Shown here: piece after piece, positions 9,268-17,695 of the stretch
Layout of the letters: each line of letters starts with the position of its first letter
How positions within the stretch are numbered: the first letter of the stretch is position 1
From: Tenacibaculum sp. Bg11-29
GTDB taxonomy: Bacteria; Bacteroidota; Bacteroidia; Flavobacteriales; Flavobacteriaceae
Length of the DNA: 64,000 bases
Assembly: GCF_002836595.1 (NCBI RefSeq)
Contig: NZ_PJBB01000003.1
Coordinates: 2,851,001 to 2,915,000 of the forward strand
Direction of reading: 5' to 3'
The notes under the pieces: generated by a model
What the model was told of the DNA's origin: nothing
The model's database searches: none
What the model saw: only the letters and a program-made list of their open reading frames with translations
Translations under genes and position numbers: made by a program

Positions 9268-10497
9268 ATGATAATTTTAAAAAAAACTATTAAGAAAATT
9301 TTCTTAATTGAAGGAAAAATACAAAACTATGATTGGGGAGGGAGAAAATTTATATCAAATTTACTTCGTAGAAATAAAAAGGTTGCCATTTGCGCAGAAT
9401 ATTGGTTAGGAGCACACTTAAAAGCTCCTTCGATTATAAAAACAAAAAGAGGTAATTTTACTTTAGATTTCTTTTTACGACAAAAACCAATTGAAACTTT
9501 AGGGGTAAGAGTTGCGAATACTTTTGGTAAACTACCCTATTTATTTAAAGTTTTAGATGTAAACAAAATGTTATCAATACAAGTACATCCAACAAAAGAA
9601 GCGGCAGAAATTGGGTTTGAACTTGAAAATAAAAAAGGGATTGCCTTAACAGCAAAAAATAGAAACTATAAAGATAAAAATCATAAGCCAGAGATAATGG
9701 TAGCTTTAGGTGATTTTTGGTTGCTACATGGTTTTTTAAAAAAAAAACAGCTACTAGAAAACTTAAAAAAAACGAATGAATTAAACTTTTTATTAGATAC
9801 TTTTAAAGAGGGGAATTATTTCGAATTGTATAAAAAGGTTATGGAATTTCCGCAGAAAGAAGTAAATACCATTTTAAAACCGTTGGCAGAAAAAATTTTA
9901 CCAAAGTTTTTAAATAACGAACTAGATAAATCATCTCCTGAATATTGGTCGGCGAAAGTATTGAATAATAAAAAGTCTAAAGATATTGATAGGGGCATAT
10001 TTTCTATCTATTTTTTTAATATAGTAAGCTTATCTAAAGGAGAAGCAATTTTTCAGGATGCAGGAGTTCCGCATTCTTATTTAGAGGGAAGAAACATTGA
10101 GTTAATGGCTAATTCAGATAATGTATTAAGAGGTGGTTTAACAACGAAGCATATTGATGTTAAAGAACTTTTAAAAAACACAAAATTTGAAGAGACCATA
10201 CCAAATATTTTATATGGTCTTGAAGATCCGAGTAATTGTGAATTGGTTTATAGAACAAAAGTGAAGGATTTTAAATTAAGTAAAATCCAATCAGAAACAC
10301 CTTTAAATTATAAGTCTAAATCAAAATCAGTAGAAATACTAATTATTTTAGAAGGTTCGGTTACTGTTATACAAAAAGGGAATCGTATTAATATAGAAAA
10401 GGGACAATCAGTTTTAATAAAAGCAAATGCTAATTACACAATAGTATCTACTAAAGGAGTCGAGATATATAAAGCAAGTGTGCCAGAACTAAAATAG
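9268..10497 (+). CDS. manA: Mannose-6-phosphate isomerase, class I
   Basis: The 409-residue enzyme interconverts fructose-6-phosphate and mannose-6-phosphate and so feeds GDP-mannose synthesis for glycan assembly. The family blocks are present in order: 'NYDWGGRKF', 'LFKVLDVNKMLSIQVHPTKEAAE' (Zn-binding Gln and His), 'DKNHKPEIMVALGDFWLLHGF' (Zn-binding Glu), and 'FQDAGVPHSYLEGRNIELMANSDNVLRGGLT' (Zn-binding His and active-site Arg). A C-terminal cupin region follows. The N-terminus chosen (MIILKKTIKKIF) adds about 10 residues before the conserved start; an internal start is possible. It lies 107 bases after the response regulator-glycosyltransferase on the same strand, in keeping with mannose supply for the same polymer. 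The stop codon overlaps the terminator stem. Confidence 0.92.
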   Translation: MIILKKTIKKIFLIEGKIQNYDWGGRKFISNLLRRNKKVAICAEYWLGAHLKAPSIIKTKRGNFTLDFFLRQKPIETLGVRVANTFGKLPYLFKVLDVNKMLSIQVHPTKEAAEIGFELENKKGIALTAKNRNYKDKNHKPEIMVALGDFWLLHGFLKKKQLLENLKKTNELNFLLDTFKEGNYFELYKKVMEFPQKEVNTILKPLAEKILPKFLNNELDKSSPEYWSAKVLNNKKSKDIDRGIFSIYFFNIVSLSKGEAIFQDAGVPHSYLEGRNIELMANSDNVLRGGLTTKHIDVKELLKNTKFEETIPNILYGLEDPSNCELVYRTKVKDFKLSKIQSETPLNYKSKSKSVEILIILEGSVTVIQKGNRINIEKGQSVLIKANANYTIVSTKGVEIYKASVPELK

Positions 10498-10541
10498 TTT
10501 TAGTGTTCTTTACTTTTATTTGGTAAACAACACTAAAACTA
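10495..10541. terminator. Bidirectional terminator between manA and the nrfD-like gene
   Basis: A perfect 13-base inverted repeat (TAGTTTTAGTGTT / AACACTAAAACTA) with a 21-base loop lies between two convergent genes. Its left arm includes the manA stop codon. The stem is AT-rich but long, with T/A runs on both sides. Confidence 0.65.
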
Positions 10542-10561
10542 CTTATAAAGTATATAATATT

Positions 10562-11779
10562 TTATTTTTTATACCTCAACTTACCTATTTCTATTTGAAT
10601 AGCAGTTCTAGCTAGTATTGTGAAAATTAGCGCTCCCATAGCCCAAATACCTATAGTAACTCCAATCTCTATTCCAGTAGGAGTATATTCTGCTATTTTA
10701 CCGTAAGGACCAGGTATAAATCCAGGAATAATTAAACCAAAACCTTTTTCAATCCAAATAGCTATAAACAAAATAATACAAGCAAAGAATAGTACTTTAA
10801 AATTATTTCGAAGTTTATGAAAAGTTAATATAACAGTTGCTATAACATTTAAGGTTATTGCCGTCCAAATCCAAGGTAACAACGCTGTTTTACCATCTAA
10901 ACCAAAGAATAAATAATAAGCACTTTCACTATGATGAGTTGGTGCATAAAACTCTTTAAATAATTCAGAAATTAACATAATTAAGTTAATTTGAGCGGCA
11001 ACAGTAACAACTAAAGCTAATTTTTTAATAGTCTTATCTTCTATTTTAAATTCGGTATGTGATCTAATAATAGCCAATACCAAAATAATTAGTGCAGGAC
11101 CAGCAGCAAAAGCTGATGCTAAAAAACGAGGCCCAAGTAATGCTGTGTTCCAAAAAGGTTTTGCTTGTAAACCTTGATATAAAAAGGCAGTAACTAAATG
11201 AATACCAACAGCCCAAAAAACTGAAATGATTGCACCAGGAAGGTATACTTTCTTTTTAGACTCTTTACCTTGATAATGTCTAAATAATATGTAAAAAGGA
11301 ATACTAATATTAATAAATAAGTATCCATTTAAAGCAATAACATCCCAAGTTAACATAGAATTAGGGAAATTAAAAACACCCACAATAGGCATCATATGCC
11401 ATAAAACAGAAGGCCCTCCCATATCGGCAACAACAAAAGCTAAACACATTATAAGTGCTGCAACAGCTAAGCCTTCACCAATAAGTACCGCTTGCTTAAA
11501 ATCTACATCTTTTAAAACATAGGTTGGCATAACTAACATAACAGCTGCTGCTGCTACACCTACTAAAAATGTAAAATTAGAAATATACAAACCCCAACTT
11601 ACACGATCTGTCATTCCAGTAACACTTAAACCGTGTTCTAACTGAATAGAATAGCAGTACATTCCAATTAACATTATAAAGGTTAAAAAAGCCATCCATA
11701 AATGATACTTCTTAGATCCATGTGTAATAACATCTAGACTGTCTTTAATTAAACTTCCAAAAACTTTAAGTCTTCTCAT
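10562..11779 (-). CDS. NrfD/PsrC-type membrane quinol dehydrogenase subunit
   Basis: The 405-residue protein has about ten membrane segments and belongs to the polysulfide reductase NrfD family. Recognisable parts are the N-terminal 'WMAFLTFIMLIGMYCYSIQLEHGLSVTGMTDRVSWGLYISNFTFLVGVAAAAVM' region and the later 'WHMMPIVGVFNFPNSMLTWDVIALNGYLFIN'. This matches the branch found beside four-cluster ferredoxins in sulfite-reducing DsrOP-like and respiratory modules. NrfD proteins take electrons from menaquinol at the outer face of the inner membrane and pass them to an Fe-S subunit. It is the last gene of the reverse-strand nap block, 152 bases after the Fe-S gene. No napC or napH gene is present, so it is the likely quinol-oxidising component for nitrate reduction (inference). 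Confidence 0.85.
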   Translation of the reverse strand: MRRLKVFGSLIKDSLDVITHGSKKYHLWMAFLTFIMLIGMYCYSIQLEHGLSVTGMTDRVSWGLYISNFTFLVGVAAAAVMLVMPTYVLKDVDFKQAVLIGEGLAVAALIMCLAFVVADMGGPSVLWHMMPIVGVFNFPNSMLTWDVIALNGYLFINISIPFYILFRHYQGKESKKKVYLPGAIISVFWAVGIHLVTAFLYQGLQAKPFWNTALLGPRFLASAFAAGPALIILVLAIIRSHTEFKIEDKTIKKLALVVTVAAQINLIMLISELFKEFYAPTHHSESAYYLFFGLDGKTALLPWIWTAITLNVIATVILTFHKLRNNFKVLFFACIILFIAIWIEKGFGLIIPGFIPGPYGKIAEYTPTGIEIGVTIGIWAMGALIFTILARTAIQIEIGKLRYKK

Positions 11780-11853
11780 TTTATTTTTTATTATAACTCT
11801 TAGTATATATCTTATTTTAGGCCGTCTCCTAAAGGTCGGGCTTTCCGTTAAAT

Positions 11854-11900
11854 CTTTTATTTGACAACTTTTCGACTCCGCTCAAAGAGACAAATAAAAG
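11854..11900. repeat. Intergenic palindromic element with TTCGACTCCGCTCAA core
   Basis: Between the nrfD-like and Fe-S genes lies CTTTTATTTG...CAAATAAAAG, enclosing the TTCGACTCCGCTCAA motif that recurs in many Bacteroidota intergenic regions. It can fold into a hairpin. It may attenuate expression of the distal nrfD-like gene or simply be a dispersed repeat; only one copy is seen here. Confidence 0.5.
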
Positions 11901-11931
11901 GATATCACTGCAATCCCTAACGCAATAGTAT

Positions 11932-13062
11932 TTAATCCATAAAGTACCAGAACTTAGGTTCTGTACCTAAATCTTCTTTTAATCTGAATACTTTTTTGTT
12001 TTCTAGTACCCAACGAATCGTACTTTCAGGATCTAGTAAATTACCAAAAATACGTGCACCAGTAGGGCAAGCCTCAACACATGCGGGGTTTTTACCAGCT
12101 CTAGAACGTTGTACACAAAAAGTACATTTTTCCATTACACCTTTCTTACGCATTCTATTTCCTAAATAATGCTGATTTTTGTTTACTTCTTCTTCAGGAA
12201 CTTCAGGTTTACTCCAGTTAAAACGACGACCATCGTAAGGGCAGGCAGCCATACAATATCTACAACCTACACACCAATCGTAATCTACTACCACAATACC
12301 ATCTTCTTCTCTCCAAGTAGCTTGTACAGGGCATACTTCTACACATGGAGGGTTATCACAATGAAAACATTGAGTTCCCATATAAAAATGACCTTCGGCT
12401 GGAACTTCATGATAATAATTATCATCCGCTTCATTAAAATTAAATCCTTTTCCGTCTTTCATTTCATGAATACGGATATATTCCATTTGTGAATTTCTAT
12501 CTTGATTATTTTCTTCAACACAAGCACTCACACAATCCATATACCCTTGACATTTTGATATATTGAATGCATAACCGAATAACACATCATCTTCGGCATT
12601 TTTAGATGACATACTAACATTTTTACCTGTTCGTAGTTGATAAGATCGAACCAACCTATCTACAGTTGCGTTCTTTTCTTTATCATCCATCATTTTATAG
12701 TTTCCTTTAAATTGCTCTTCCCAATCTATTTGTGCTTTTTCTTTAGATTCTTCACTTGAAGTAACACTTGTACAAGAAGCAGCAGCTCCAGCACCGATTA
12801 ATAAACTAGCAGTTAGTTTTTTAAATGCAGATCTACGATCCATTTTTACATCAAAAACCTGTTCAAATCCATCTTTATGTCTTTCTTCTCCTATAGAAGC
12901 ATCTACAGCAGCTTCAAAAAATTCTTCATTATTTAATTCTTCTTTTGGAGCATGAGAGTTACAACCTCCAGAAGTACTACCACAACCACAACCGCCACCT
13001 GAAGATTCTTGTTTGGTTGTGCTGTTTAAGTTCAACCTAAAATATTTACCAATTCCACTCAT
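11932..13062 (-). CDS. Four-cluster [4Fe-4S] ferredoxin-type electron transfer subunit (PsrB/DmsB/DsrO-like)
   Basis: This 376-residue protein has four cysteine groups typical of periplasmic DmsB/PsrB-like subunits: 'CQGYMDCVSAC', 'CFHCDNPPCVEVCP', 'CVGCRYCMAACPYD' and 'CTFCVQRSRAGKNPACVEACPTGA', enough for four [4Fe-4S] clusters. A Tat-like segment (DRRSAFKKLTASLLIGAGAAASC) appears only at about residues 74-96, after an N-terminal extension containing the Gly/Cys-rich 'GGGCGCGSTSGGC'. A similar delayed Tat signal is known in TAT-variant molybdoenzymes of Bacteroidota. The protein pairs with the NrfD-type subunit encoded downstream and should carry electrons from menaquinol to the cytochromes and NapAB. 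Calling it NapG would be loose, because NapG partners are NapH rather than NrfD. Confidence 0.88.
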   Translation of the reverse strand: MSGIGKYFRLNLNSTTKQESSGGGCGCGSTSGGCNSHAPKEELNNEEFFEAAVDASIGEERHKDGFEQVFDVKMDRRSAFKKLTASLLIGAGAAASCTSVTSSEESKEKAQIDWEEQFKGNYKMMDDKEKNATVDRLVRSYQLRTGKNVSMSSKNAEDDVLFGYAFNISKCQGYMDCVSACVEENNQDRNSQMEYIRIHEMKDGKGFNFNEADDNYYHEVPAEGHFYMGTQCFHCDNPPCVEVCPVQATWREEDGIVVVDYDWCVGCRYCMAACPYDGRRFNWSKPEVPEEEVNKNQHYLGNRMRKKGVMEKCTFCVQRSRAGKNPACVEACPTGARIFGNLLDPESTIRWVLENKKVFRLKEDLGTEPKFWYFMD

Positions 13063-13123
13063 AATATTATATTTTCTATAAAATCATCAACATCAAATAA
13101 ATTGATATTAAAGAAATGTTAGG

Positions 13124-13753
13124 TTATTTTCGTTCTTTAGCTACTTGTGTGTTAAATCTTGCAGGCCATTTGGTATCGAAACCTGGTGAATGTGGATTAT
13201 GACAATTCACACAAGTTAAAGAAGCTCTTGGAGGAGCCCAGCTACCAATTCGTTTTCCATGCGCACCACCTGTCCAATCTTTATATTGTTTTTGATGACA
13301 TTGACTACACAGTTTATAGCTATTATTAAGATCAATACTATGTCCTGTTATACTTTTAAGATTGTCCATATTGTTTCCATCATGACAAGTAGTACAGTTC
13401 ATTGTATTAGCATTAGCATGGTTTAATTTAATATTCCAATGCGCTTTTTTTAAATCTTTACGTTGCATTTGCTGTAAAGGTTTAGAATGACATTCAGTAC
13501 AGGCATATGATTTTATCTCACCTTTTCGTTCAGGGATAGAGAAGGTAATTCCATTTTCAGTTATTTCTAATAACTTTAAATTCCCTGTATATTTTTCTGA
13601 AGAAATAGAAATACCTTTATAATGTTTACTTTTAGCCTCAATTTTATCAGTAACGCTATGATATTCGTCTTCTTTATGCTTACAAGATGTAGCAATAAAT
13701 AAAAATGCGATACTTAAAAACCAACCTTGTTTTATGTAATTTGTATTTATCAT
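13124..13753 (-). CDS. Tetraheme cytochrome c lipoprotein of the nap operon
   Basis: The 209-residue product has a lipoprotein signal (FLFIATSC) and four CxxCH heme-binding motifs: CTECH, CTTCH, CSQCH and CVNCH. There is no membrane segment apart from the signal, so it is not a NapC/NirT-type anchored cytochrome. 'CVNCHNPHSPGF' near the end resembles class III and small multiheme cytochromes. Its start overlaps the end of the NapB-like gene by 4 bases, showing translational coupling. It most likely passes electrons between the NrfD/Fe-S module and the NapAB complex in the periplasm. The heme content is read from sequence; the electron path is inferred. Confidence 0.85.
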   Translation of the reverse strand: MINTNYIKQGWFLSIAFLFIATSCKHKEDEYHSVTDKIEAKSKHYKGISISSEKYTGNLKLLEITENGITFSIPERKGEIKSYACTECHSKPLQQMQRKDLKKAHWNIKLNHANANTMNCTTCHDGNNMDNLKSITGHSIDLNNSYKLCSQCHQKQYKDWTGGAHGKRIGSWAPPRASLTCVNCHNPHSPGFDTKWPARFNTQVAKERK

Positions 13754-14433
13754 TGTTCTCGTATAAAAGCTTTTATCTCTGTAAGTTCTTTAGTGTTTGG
13801 TACATGACATTGTCTGCAATTAACTCGTTCAGGGTGTGATACTCTTATTTCTTTTGGAGCACTTGGGCCTGCATGACATGCTAAACAGTTTTCGCGTAAT
13901 TGTGTTTGATGAGGTATAACAGGTGGACTCGTAATTAAAGCATTATTATTTCCTACTTTCGGTGCATGTACTTTTGCAAAATTACCTGCTTTAAATAATG
14001 TTTTAGATTTTTGAGTAACATGACATTGTCTACAATTAACCAATTCAGGATGCGGTGTAACAGGTGTGTATGCCTTATATTTTTCAACAAAACCACCGTT
14101 TTCATGACATTTTAAACAATCATTTGCTCCTAAGCTTTGATGCTCGTTTACAGGATGCGGAATACTAGGTGGTGCTCCATGATATGCTCTATTATCATAA
14201 TATGTTTCTAATGTTCTTTGATGTTCAAAATCTACAGGCATATTAGTATAGTCTAATGCATGTTCAGAACGTTTAAAAACACCAGCTTCTGTAGGGATTG
14301 TAGGAATAACGTTACTCTTTTTTATAGGAATATAAGCTTCTTCTTGTCCTTGGTAATAACTATAATTCCAAATAGTAATAAAAGCAATGAATAGCACTAC
14401 AAATAGCGATATGATACCTAATCGTTTTCTCAT
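13750..14433 (-). CDS. napB: NapB-like cytochrome c subunit with four heme motifs
   Basis: The 227-residue protein has one N-terminal membrane or signal segment and four heme motifs arranged as two similar pairs: CLKCH...NCRQCHV, then CLACH...NCRQCHV. Each pair is preceded by a Pro-Pro-x-Ile-Pro-His block (APPSIPHPV and SPPVIPHQT), as in NapB. 'YDNRAYHGAPPSIPHP' matches the conserved NapB entry. Classical NapB has two hemes, so this looks like an internal duplication or a longer four-heme form. It lies 3 bases after napA and overlaps the tetraheme lipoprotein gene. It is the small subunit that delivers electrons to NapA. The assignment is strong by context and motif; the four-heme count is directly visible. 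Confidence 0.85.
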   Translation of the reverse strand: MRKRLGIISLFVVLFIAFITIWNYSYYQGQEEAYIPIKKSNVIPTIPTEAGVFKRSEHALDYTNMPVDFEHQRTLETYYDNRAYHGAPPSIPHPVNEHQSLGANDCLKCHENGGFVEKYKAYTPVTPHPELVNCRQCHVTQKSKTLFKAGNFAKVHAPKVGNNNALITSPPVIPHQTQLRENCLACHAGPSAPKEIRVSHPERVNCRQCHVPNTKELTEIKAFIREQ

Positions 14434-14436
14434 AAT

Positions 14437-16761
14437 TTATGCTTTTTCTACTTTAACTGCACACTTTTTATAATCTGGTTCTTTAGAAATAGGACAAAAA
14501 GCATCTAGAGTTACATCGTTAATTAACATGCTTTCATCAAAGAAAGGAGCAAAAACCTGTCCTTTGGTAGGTAAACCTCTTTCGTTAATTGAAGCAGGCA
14601 TAATACAAGAACCTCTTCGTGATGATACCTTTACTTTTTCACCATTTCTAATACCTAAAGCTTTTGCATCATCTGGATGAAATTCAAGGTATGCATTTGG
14701 CATTCCTTGATGTAATACAGGAATTCTACGTGTCATAGAACCTGTATGCCAGTGTTCAATAACACGACCAGTATTTAACCAAAAAGGATATTCTTTATCA
14801 GGCATTTCTGGTGCTGGTTCATAAGGACGTTGCCAAATAATTGCTTTACCATCTGGTTTTCCATAAAAATGAAACTCTTCACCATTTGTACATGCAGGAT
14901 CATATTTAGAATTAAAACGCCATTGAGTTGATTTACCGTCTACATATGGCCATATTACTCCAGATTCCTTTTTTAGAACTTCAAGAGGCGCCATACCGTG
15001 TTTTTTTCCTTCATGAAACTGACGGTATTCATTATAAATTTCTTCTACATGATTTTCTTTAGAATATGGGAATAAATCTCCATATCCCATACGTTTAGCA
15101 ACCTCTATAAACATCCAAGCATCAGGAGTAGTATCGCCAGGTCCTTCTACCATTTGATCCCAGTGTTGCGTTCTTCTTTCTGAGTTTCCATAAAGCCCAG
15201 ATTTTTCTATGTGCCAAGATGCAGGTAATATTACATCAGCAACATCTGAAGTTGGAGTAGGGAAGACGTCAGAAACTACAACAAAACAAGAATCTTTTTC
15301 CATTGCTGGGCGGAATCTACTTGTTCTTGGTAAAGACACTAATGGGTTTACAGCTTGTGTCCAAATAAATTTAATATCACCTCTATCAACAGCTCTAAAC
15401 ATTTCAGTAGCATGGTAGGTTGGTTTTGATGGAATCTTTTCTACAGGAACTTTCCAAATTTTAGCAGCTTTAGCTCTATGCTTTGGATTCATTACAACCC
15501 CTTTCGGTAGTTTATGTGTAAAAGTCCCTACCTCACGAGCAGTACCACAAGCAGAAGGTTGACCTGTTAAAGAAAACGGGCTATTACCTGGTTGCGATAT
15601 TTTACCTGTTAATAAGTGAATGTTATAAATAATATTATTCATCCAGGTACCTCTTGTGTGTTGATTAACCCCCATACACCAAAGTGACATTACTTTTTTG
15701 TTTGGATCACCATAAATAGCTGCCAAATATTTTATGTCTTTAACAGAAACCTTTGTGAGTTTTGAAACTTTCTCAGGAGAATAATCTTCTAAAAAGGTTT
15801 TATAATCGTCAAAATTTATTTTGGTAGGTTTGTCTTTAAATTTATAATTATCTTCTAAACCATACCCCATTTTAGTAAGTCCTTTACTAAAGTTACAATG
15901 TTTCTCTACAAATGACTTATTAACCCAGCCATTATTAATTATTTCATAACAAATAGCATTACCAACAGCTAAATCTGTTTGAGGTTCAAATAGAATAGAT
16001 TTATCTGCAGCCATACTAGAACGTGTTGTTCTAGTAGCAAAATCGATAATTTTAGCACCTCTCGTATTTTTTTGCTCTAACATTCTAGAAAATAATACAG
16101 GGTGCATTTCAGCCATATTATTTCCCCAAGTAATGTAGTAATCTGCATGATCAAAATCTTCATAACAGCCCATTGGTTCATCAGCTCCAAAAGTGGTTAA
16201 AAAACCTGTAACAGCACTGGCCATACATAAACGAGCATTACAATCTAAGTTATTTGTACCAATAGCTCCTTTCATAAACTTTGAAGCTACATAGCCTTCT
16301 GGAATTGTAGATTGACCAGAAGTGTACATAGCAACAGAATCTTTACCATGTTTCTCAATGGTTTCTTTCATCTTGTTAGCAACTATATCTAATGCCTCAC
16401 TAATTGGAGTTTTTACATAGGTACCGTTTTTTTTAACTAAAGCATACTCTAATCTATCTTTGGCTTGAATACACATAATTTGATGGTATCCTTTTACACA
16501 AAGTAATCCTTTATTAACGCTAGAATTAGGATCTCCTTTTACGGCTATTGCTTTTCCATTTTCTACACCAACTAAAATTCCACAACCTACACCGCAAAAA
16601 CGACAAGGTCCTTTTTTCCAATCTAAATTTCCATTTGAGATTCCTGCTAATTGTTCATTAGCAAAAATAATTCCAGGAAACATAGTTGCTGCAGCTGTCA
16701 TTGCTGCTGTAGCAGCCATTTTTTTTATAAAACTTCGTCTACTTGTTAAAGAGGCGCTCAT
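14437..16761 (-). CDS. napA: Periplasmic nitrate reductase catalytic subunit NapA
   Basis: This 774-residue molybdopterin oxidoreductase reduces nitrate to nitrite in the periplasm. It has a twin-arginine signal ([11 protein letters not shown]), a [4Fe-4S] site made by C53, C56, C60 and C88 (CRFCGVGC...GLLCVKG), and the '[10 protein letters not shown]' block with the presumed Mo-ligand C179. Further blocks typical of NapA are '[52 protein letters not shown]' and the C-terminal '[10 protein letters not shown]'. Length and motifs agree with the Nap group rather than assimilatory Nas, and the Tat signal places it in the periplasm. It follows napD by 7 bases and precedes napB by 3 bases. Confidence 0.97.
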   Translation of the reverse strand: MSASLTSRRSFIKKMAATAAMTAAATMFPGIIFANEQLAGISNGNLDWKKGPCRFCGVGCGILVGVENGKAIAVKGDPNSSVNKGLLCVKGYHQIMCIQAKDRLEYALVKKNGTYVKTPISEALDIVANKMKETIEKHGKDSVAMYTSGQSTIPEGYVASKFMKGAIGTNNLDCNARLCMASAVTGFLTTFGADEPMGCYEDFDHADYYITWGNNMAEMHPVLFSRMLEQKNTRGAKIIDFATRTTRSSMAADKSILFEPQTDLAVGNAICYEIINNGWVNKSFVEKHCNFSKGLTKMGYGLEDNYKFKDKPTKINFDDYKTFLEDYSPEKVSKLTKVSVKDIKYLAAIYGDPNKKVMSLWCMGVNQHTRGTWMNNIIYNIHLLTGKISQPGNSPFSLTGQPSACGTAREVGTFTHKLPKGVVMNPKHRAKAAKIWKVPVEKIPSKPTYHATEMFRAVDRGDIKFIWTQAVNPLVSLPRTSRFRPAMEKDSCFVVVSDVFPTPTSDVADVILPASWHIEKSGLYGNSERRTQHWDQMVEGPGDTTPDAWMFIEVAKRMGYGDLFPYSKENHVEEIYNEYRQFHEGKKHGMAPLEVLKKESGVIWPYVDGKSTQWRFNSKYDPACTNGEEFHFYGKPDGKAIIWQRPYEPAPEMPDKEYPFWLNTGRVIEHWHTGSMTRRIPVLHQGMPNAYLEFHPDDAKALGIRNGEKVKVSSRRGSCIMPASINERGLPTKGQVFAPFFDESMLINDVTLDAFCPISKEPDYKKCAVKVEKA

Positions 16762-16768
16762 ATCTTAT

Positions 16769-17005
16769 TTATTTTATTGGTGTATTAAATCCAGAAACCA
16801 ATGCAAGTAATTTTAAACTCTTTATGGTCTCTATAGTTTCTTTTAAACTTTTATCTTCTGCATCATCTTGTGTTTCAGTAAGAACAACAAGTAAATTTTC
16901 ATTTTCTGCAGGAATTATTTCACATCCTTTTAAAATAGAAATTGCTTGTTGAAGTTCTTCCTTCTTTCCGTCATGAGGGTGTGCTAAATAACTTTTAATA
17001 GGCAT
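16769..17005 (-). CDS. napD: NapD, chaperone for NapA maturation
   Basis: This small 78-residue cytosolic protein has the NapD ferredoxin-like pattern: a hydrophobic first strand (IKSYLAHPH), a helix (KKEELQQAISILKGCEIIPAENENLLVVLTE), and a C-terminal strand 'LKLLALVSGFN' resembling the conserved end 'vl.a.lvy.hfe'. NapD binds the Tat signal of NapA and holds back export until the cofactor is loaded. It is the first gene of the nap operon and ends 7 bases before napA. The start is the only reasonable ATG, and a CRP/FNR-like palindrome lies 54 bases upstream. Confidence 0.82.
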   Translation of the reverse strand: MPIKSYLAHPHDGKKEELQQAISILKGCEIIPAENENLLVVLTETQDDAEDKSLKETIETIKSLKLLALVSGFNTPIK

Positions 17006-17058
17006 AAAATAGATGTTTAATTCTAGTACAAATTAGAGACTTTAAAAACATAATTTAC

Positions 17059-17072
17059 ATGATATTTATCAT
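17059..17072. promoter_or_regulatory. CRP/FNR-family operator upstream of nap
   Basis: The perfect palindrome ATGAT-ATTT-ATCAT lies 53 bases before napD. On the reverse strand a -7-like element (CTAATTTG) follows with its TTTG aligned at the same distance as in three other denitrification promoters. A CRP/FNR relative responding to low oxygen or nitric oxide is the expected ligand. Confidence 0.75.
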
Positions 17073-17204
17073 TAAGTCAAGTCGTTATGTTTTTTTAGAA
17101 ATAACGAAAACTATCTAATCCCTTTGTTTAGTAGGTGTTTAGCAATTATTTGAAAAAGAGATAAGTATTCAATTTGTTATGATTATAAATAAGTAGCCTA
17201 ATGC

Positions 17205-17218
17205 ATGATTTATGTCAT
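17205..17218. promoter_or_regulatory. CRP/FNR-family operator upstream of the ModE-like gene
   Basis: The near-palindrome ATGAT-TTAT-GTCAT is followed after exactly 22 bases by TATTTTTG (17241-17248), a full match to the Bacteroidota TAnnTTTG -7 element. That places the operator near -41.5 for the gene starting at 17267. Confidence 0.7.
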
Positions 17219-17266
17219 AGTTTAGGTTTATCTGTATTATTATTTTTGATGAACTAATATTTATTT

Positions 17267-17599
17267 ATGGAGTATAAAATTAAAAGTAAGATTTGGATTG
17301 AAGTAGATGGTAATGTTTTTTTGGGAGACGGAAGGGTTAAATTATTAAAGTCGATAAACACTACTAAGTCTTTATCTAAATCGGCAAAAGAGCTGGGAAT
17401 TTCATATAAAAAAGCTTGGATCTTGATCGAATCTGTTAATAATAATGCAATTGAACCTGTGGTTATTAAAAGTGTTGGAGGAGTTAGTGGGGGAGGTACA
17501 AAATTAACACCTTATGGAGTTAAAATGATAGCTGTTTTTGAAACTATCAATGTTAATTCATGGAAACATTTAGATAAACAAGTATTAAAATTTTTATAA
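17267..17599 (+). CDS. ModE-like winged-helix transcription regulator (DNA-binding domain only)
   Basis: This 110-residue protein matches the N-terminal winged helix-turn-helix of ModE (MolR/LysR-like fold): 'LLKSINTTKSLSKSAKELGISYKKAWILIESVNN' is the HTH, and 'SVGGVSGGGTKLTPYGVKMIAVFE' is the conserved GGxxGGGtxLTxxG wing. The TOBE/molybdate-binding half of ModE is absent, so it probably does not sense molybdate directly. It sits between the molybdenum-dependent nap operon and the nos operon under its own FNR-like promoter, which suggests it tunes molybdenum cofactor use or nap expression. Targets are not known. It ends 7 bases before a 20-base inverted repeat. Confidence 0.85.
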   Translation: MEYKIKSKIWIEVDGNVFLGDGRVKLLKSINTTKSLSKSAKELGISYKKAWILIESVNNNAIEPVVIKSVGGVSGGGTKLTPYGVKMIAVFETINVNSWKHLDKQVLKFL

Positions 17600-17605
17600 A
17601 TTAAT

Positions 17606-17625
17606 AAAAGATAAAAAAGTCTTTT
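17606..17625. promoter_or_regulatory. Inverted repeat AAAAGA-N8-TCTTTT, copy 1
   Basis: Nearly identical (19 of 20 bases) to a repeat at 24898-24917 in the nor/nir promoter. Here it lies just upstream of the FNR-like box and also just after the ModE-like stop codon, so it could be an operator or a weak terminator. The shared copy at the second promoter, which is not next to a stop codon, favours an operator. Confidence 0.5.
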
Positions 17626-17628
17626 TAT

Positions 17629-17642
17629 ATGATATTAATCAT
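17629..17642. promoter_or_regulatory. CRP/FNR-family operator upstream of the nos operon
   Basis: The perfect palindrome ATGAT-ATTA-ATCAT is followed after 22 bases by TAATTTTG (17665-17672), an exact -7 match. This gives class II activator geometry for the fasciclin-cytochrome-nosZ transcript. Confidence 0.78.
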
Positions 17643-17695
17643 ATTTTTAAAGAATCAGCTGCTTTAATTTTGTATAGAATTTAAAAAGTCAACTG

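Noticed and set aside
15209..15418. Forward-strand open frame inside napA
   Set aside because: It lies antisense to the conserved NapA coding sequence and has no family features. Several similar shadow frames exist across the window, for example opposite vgrG and rhs.
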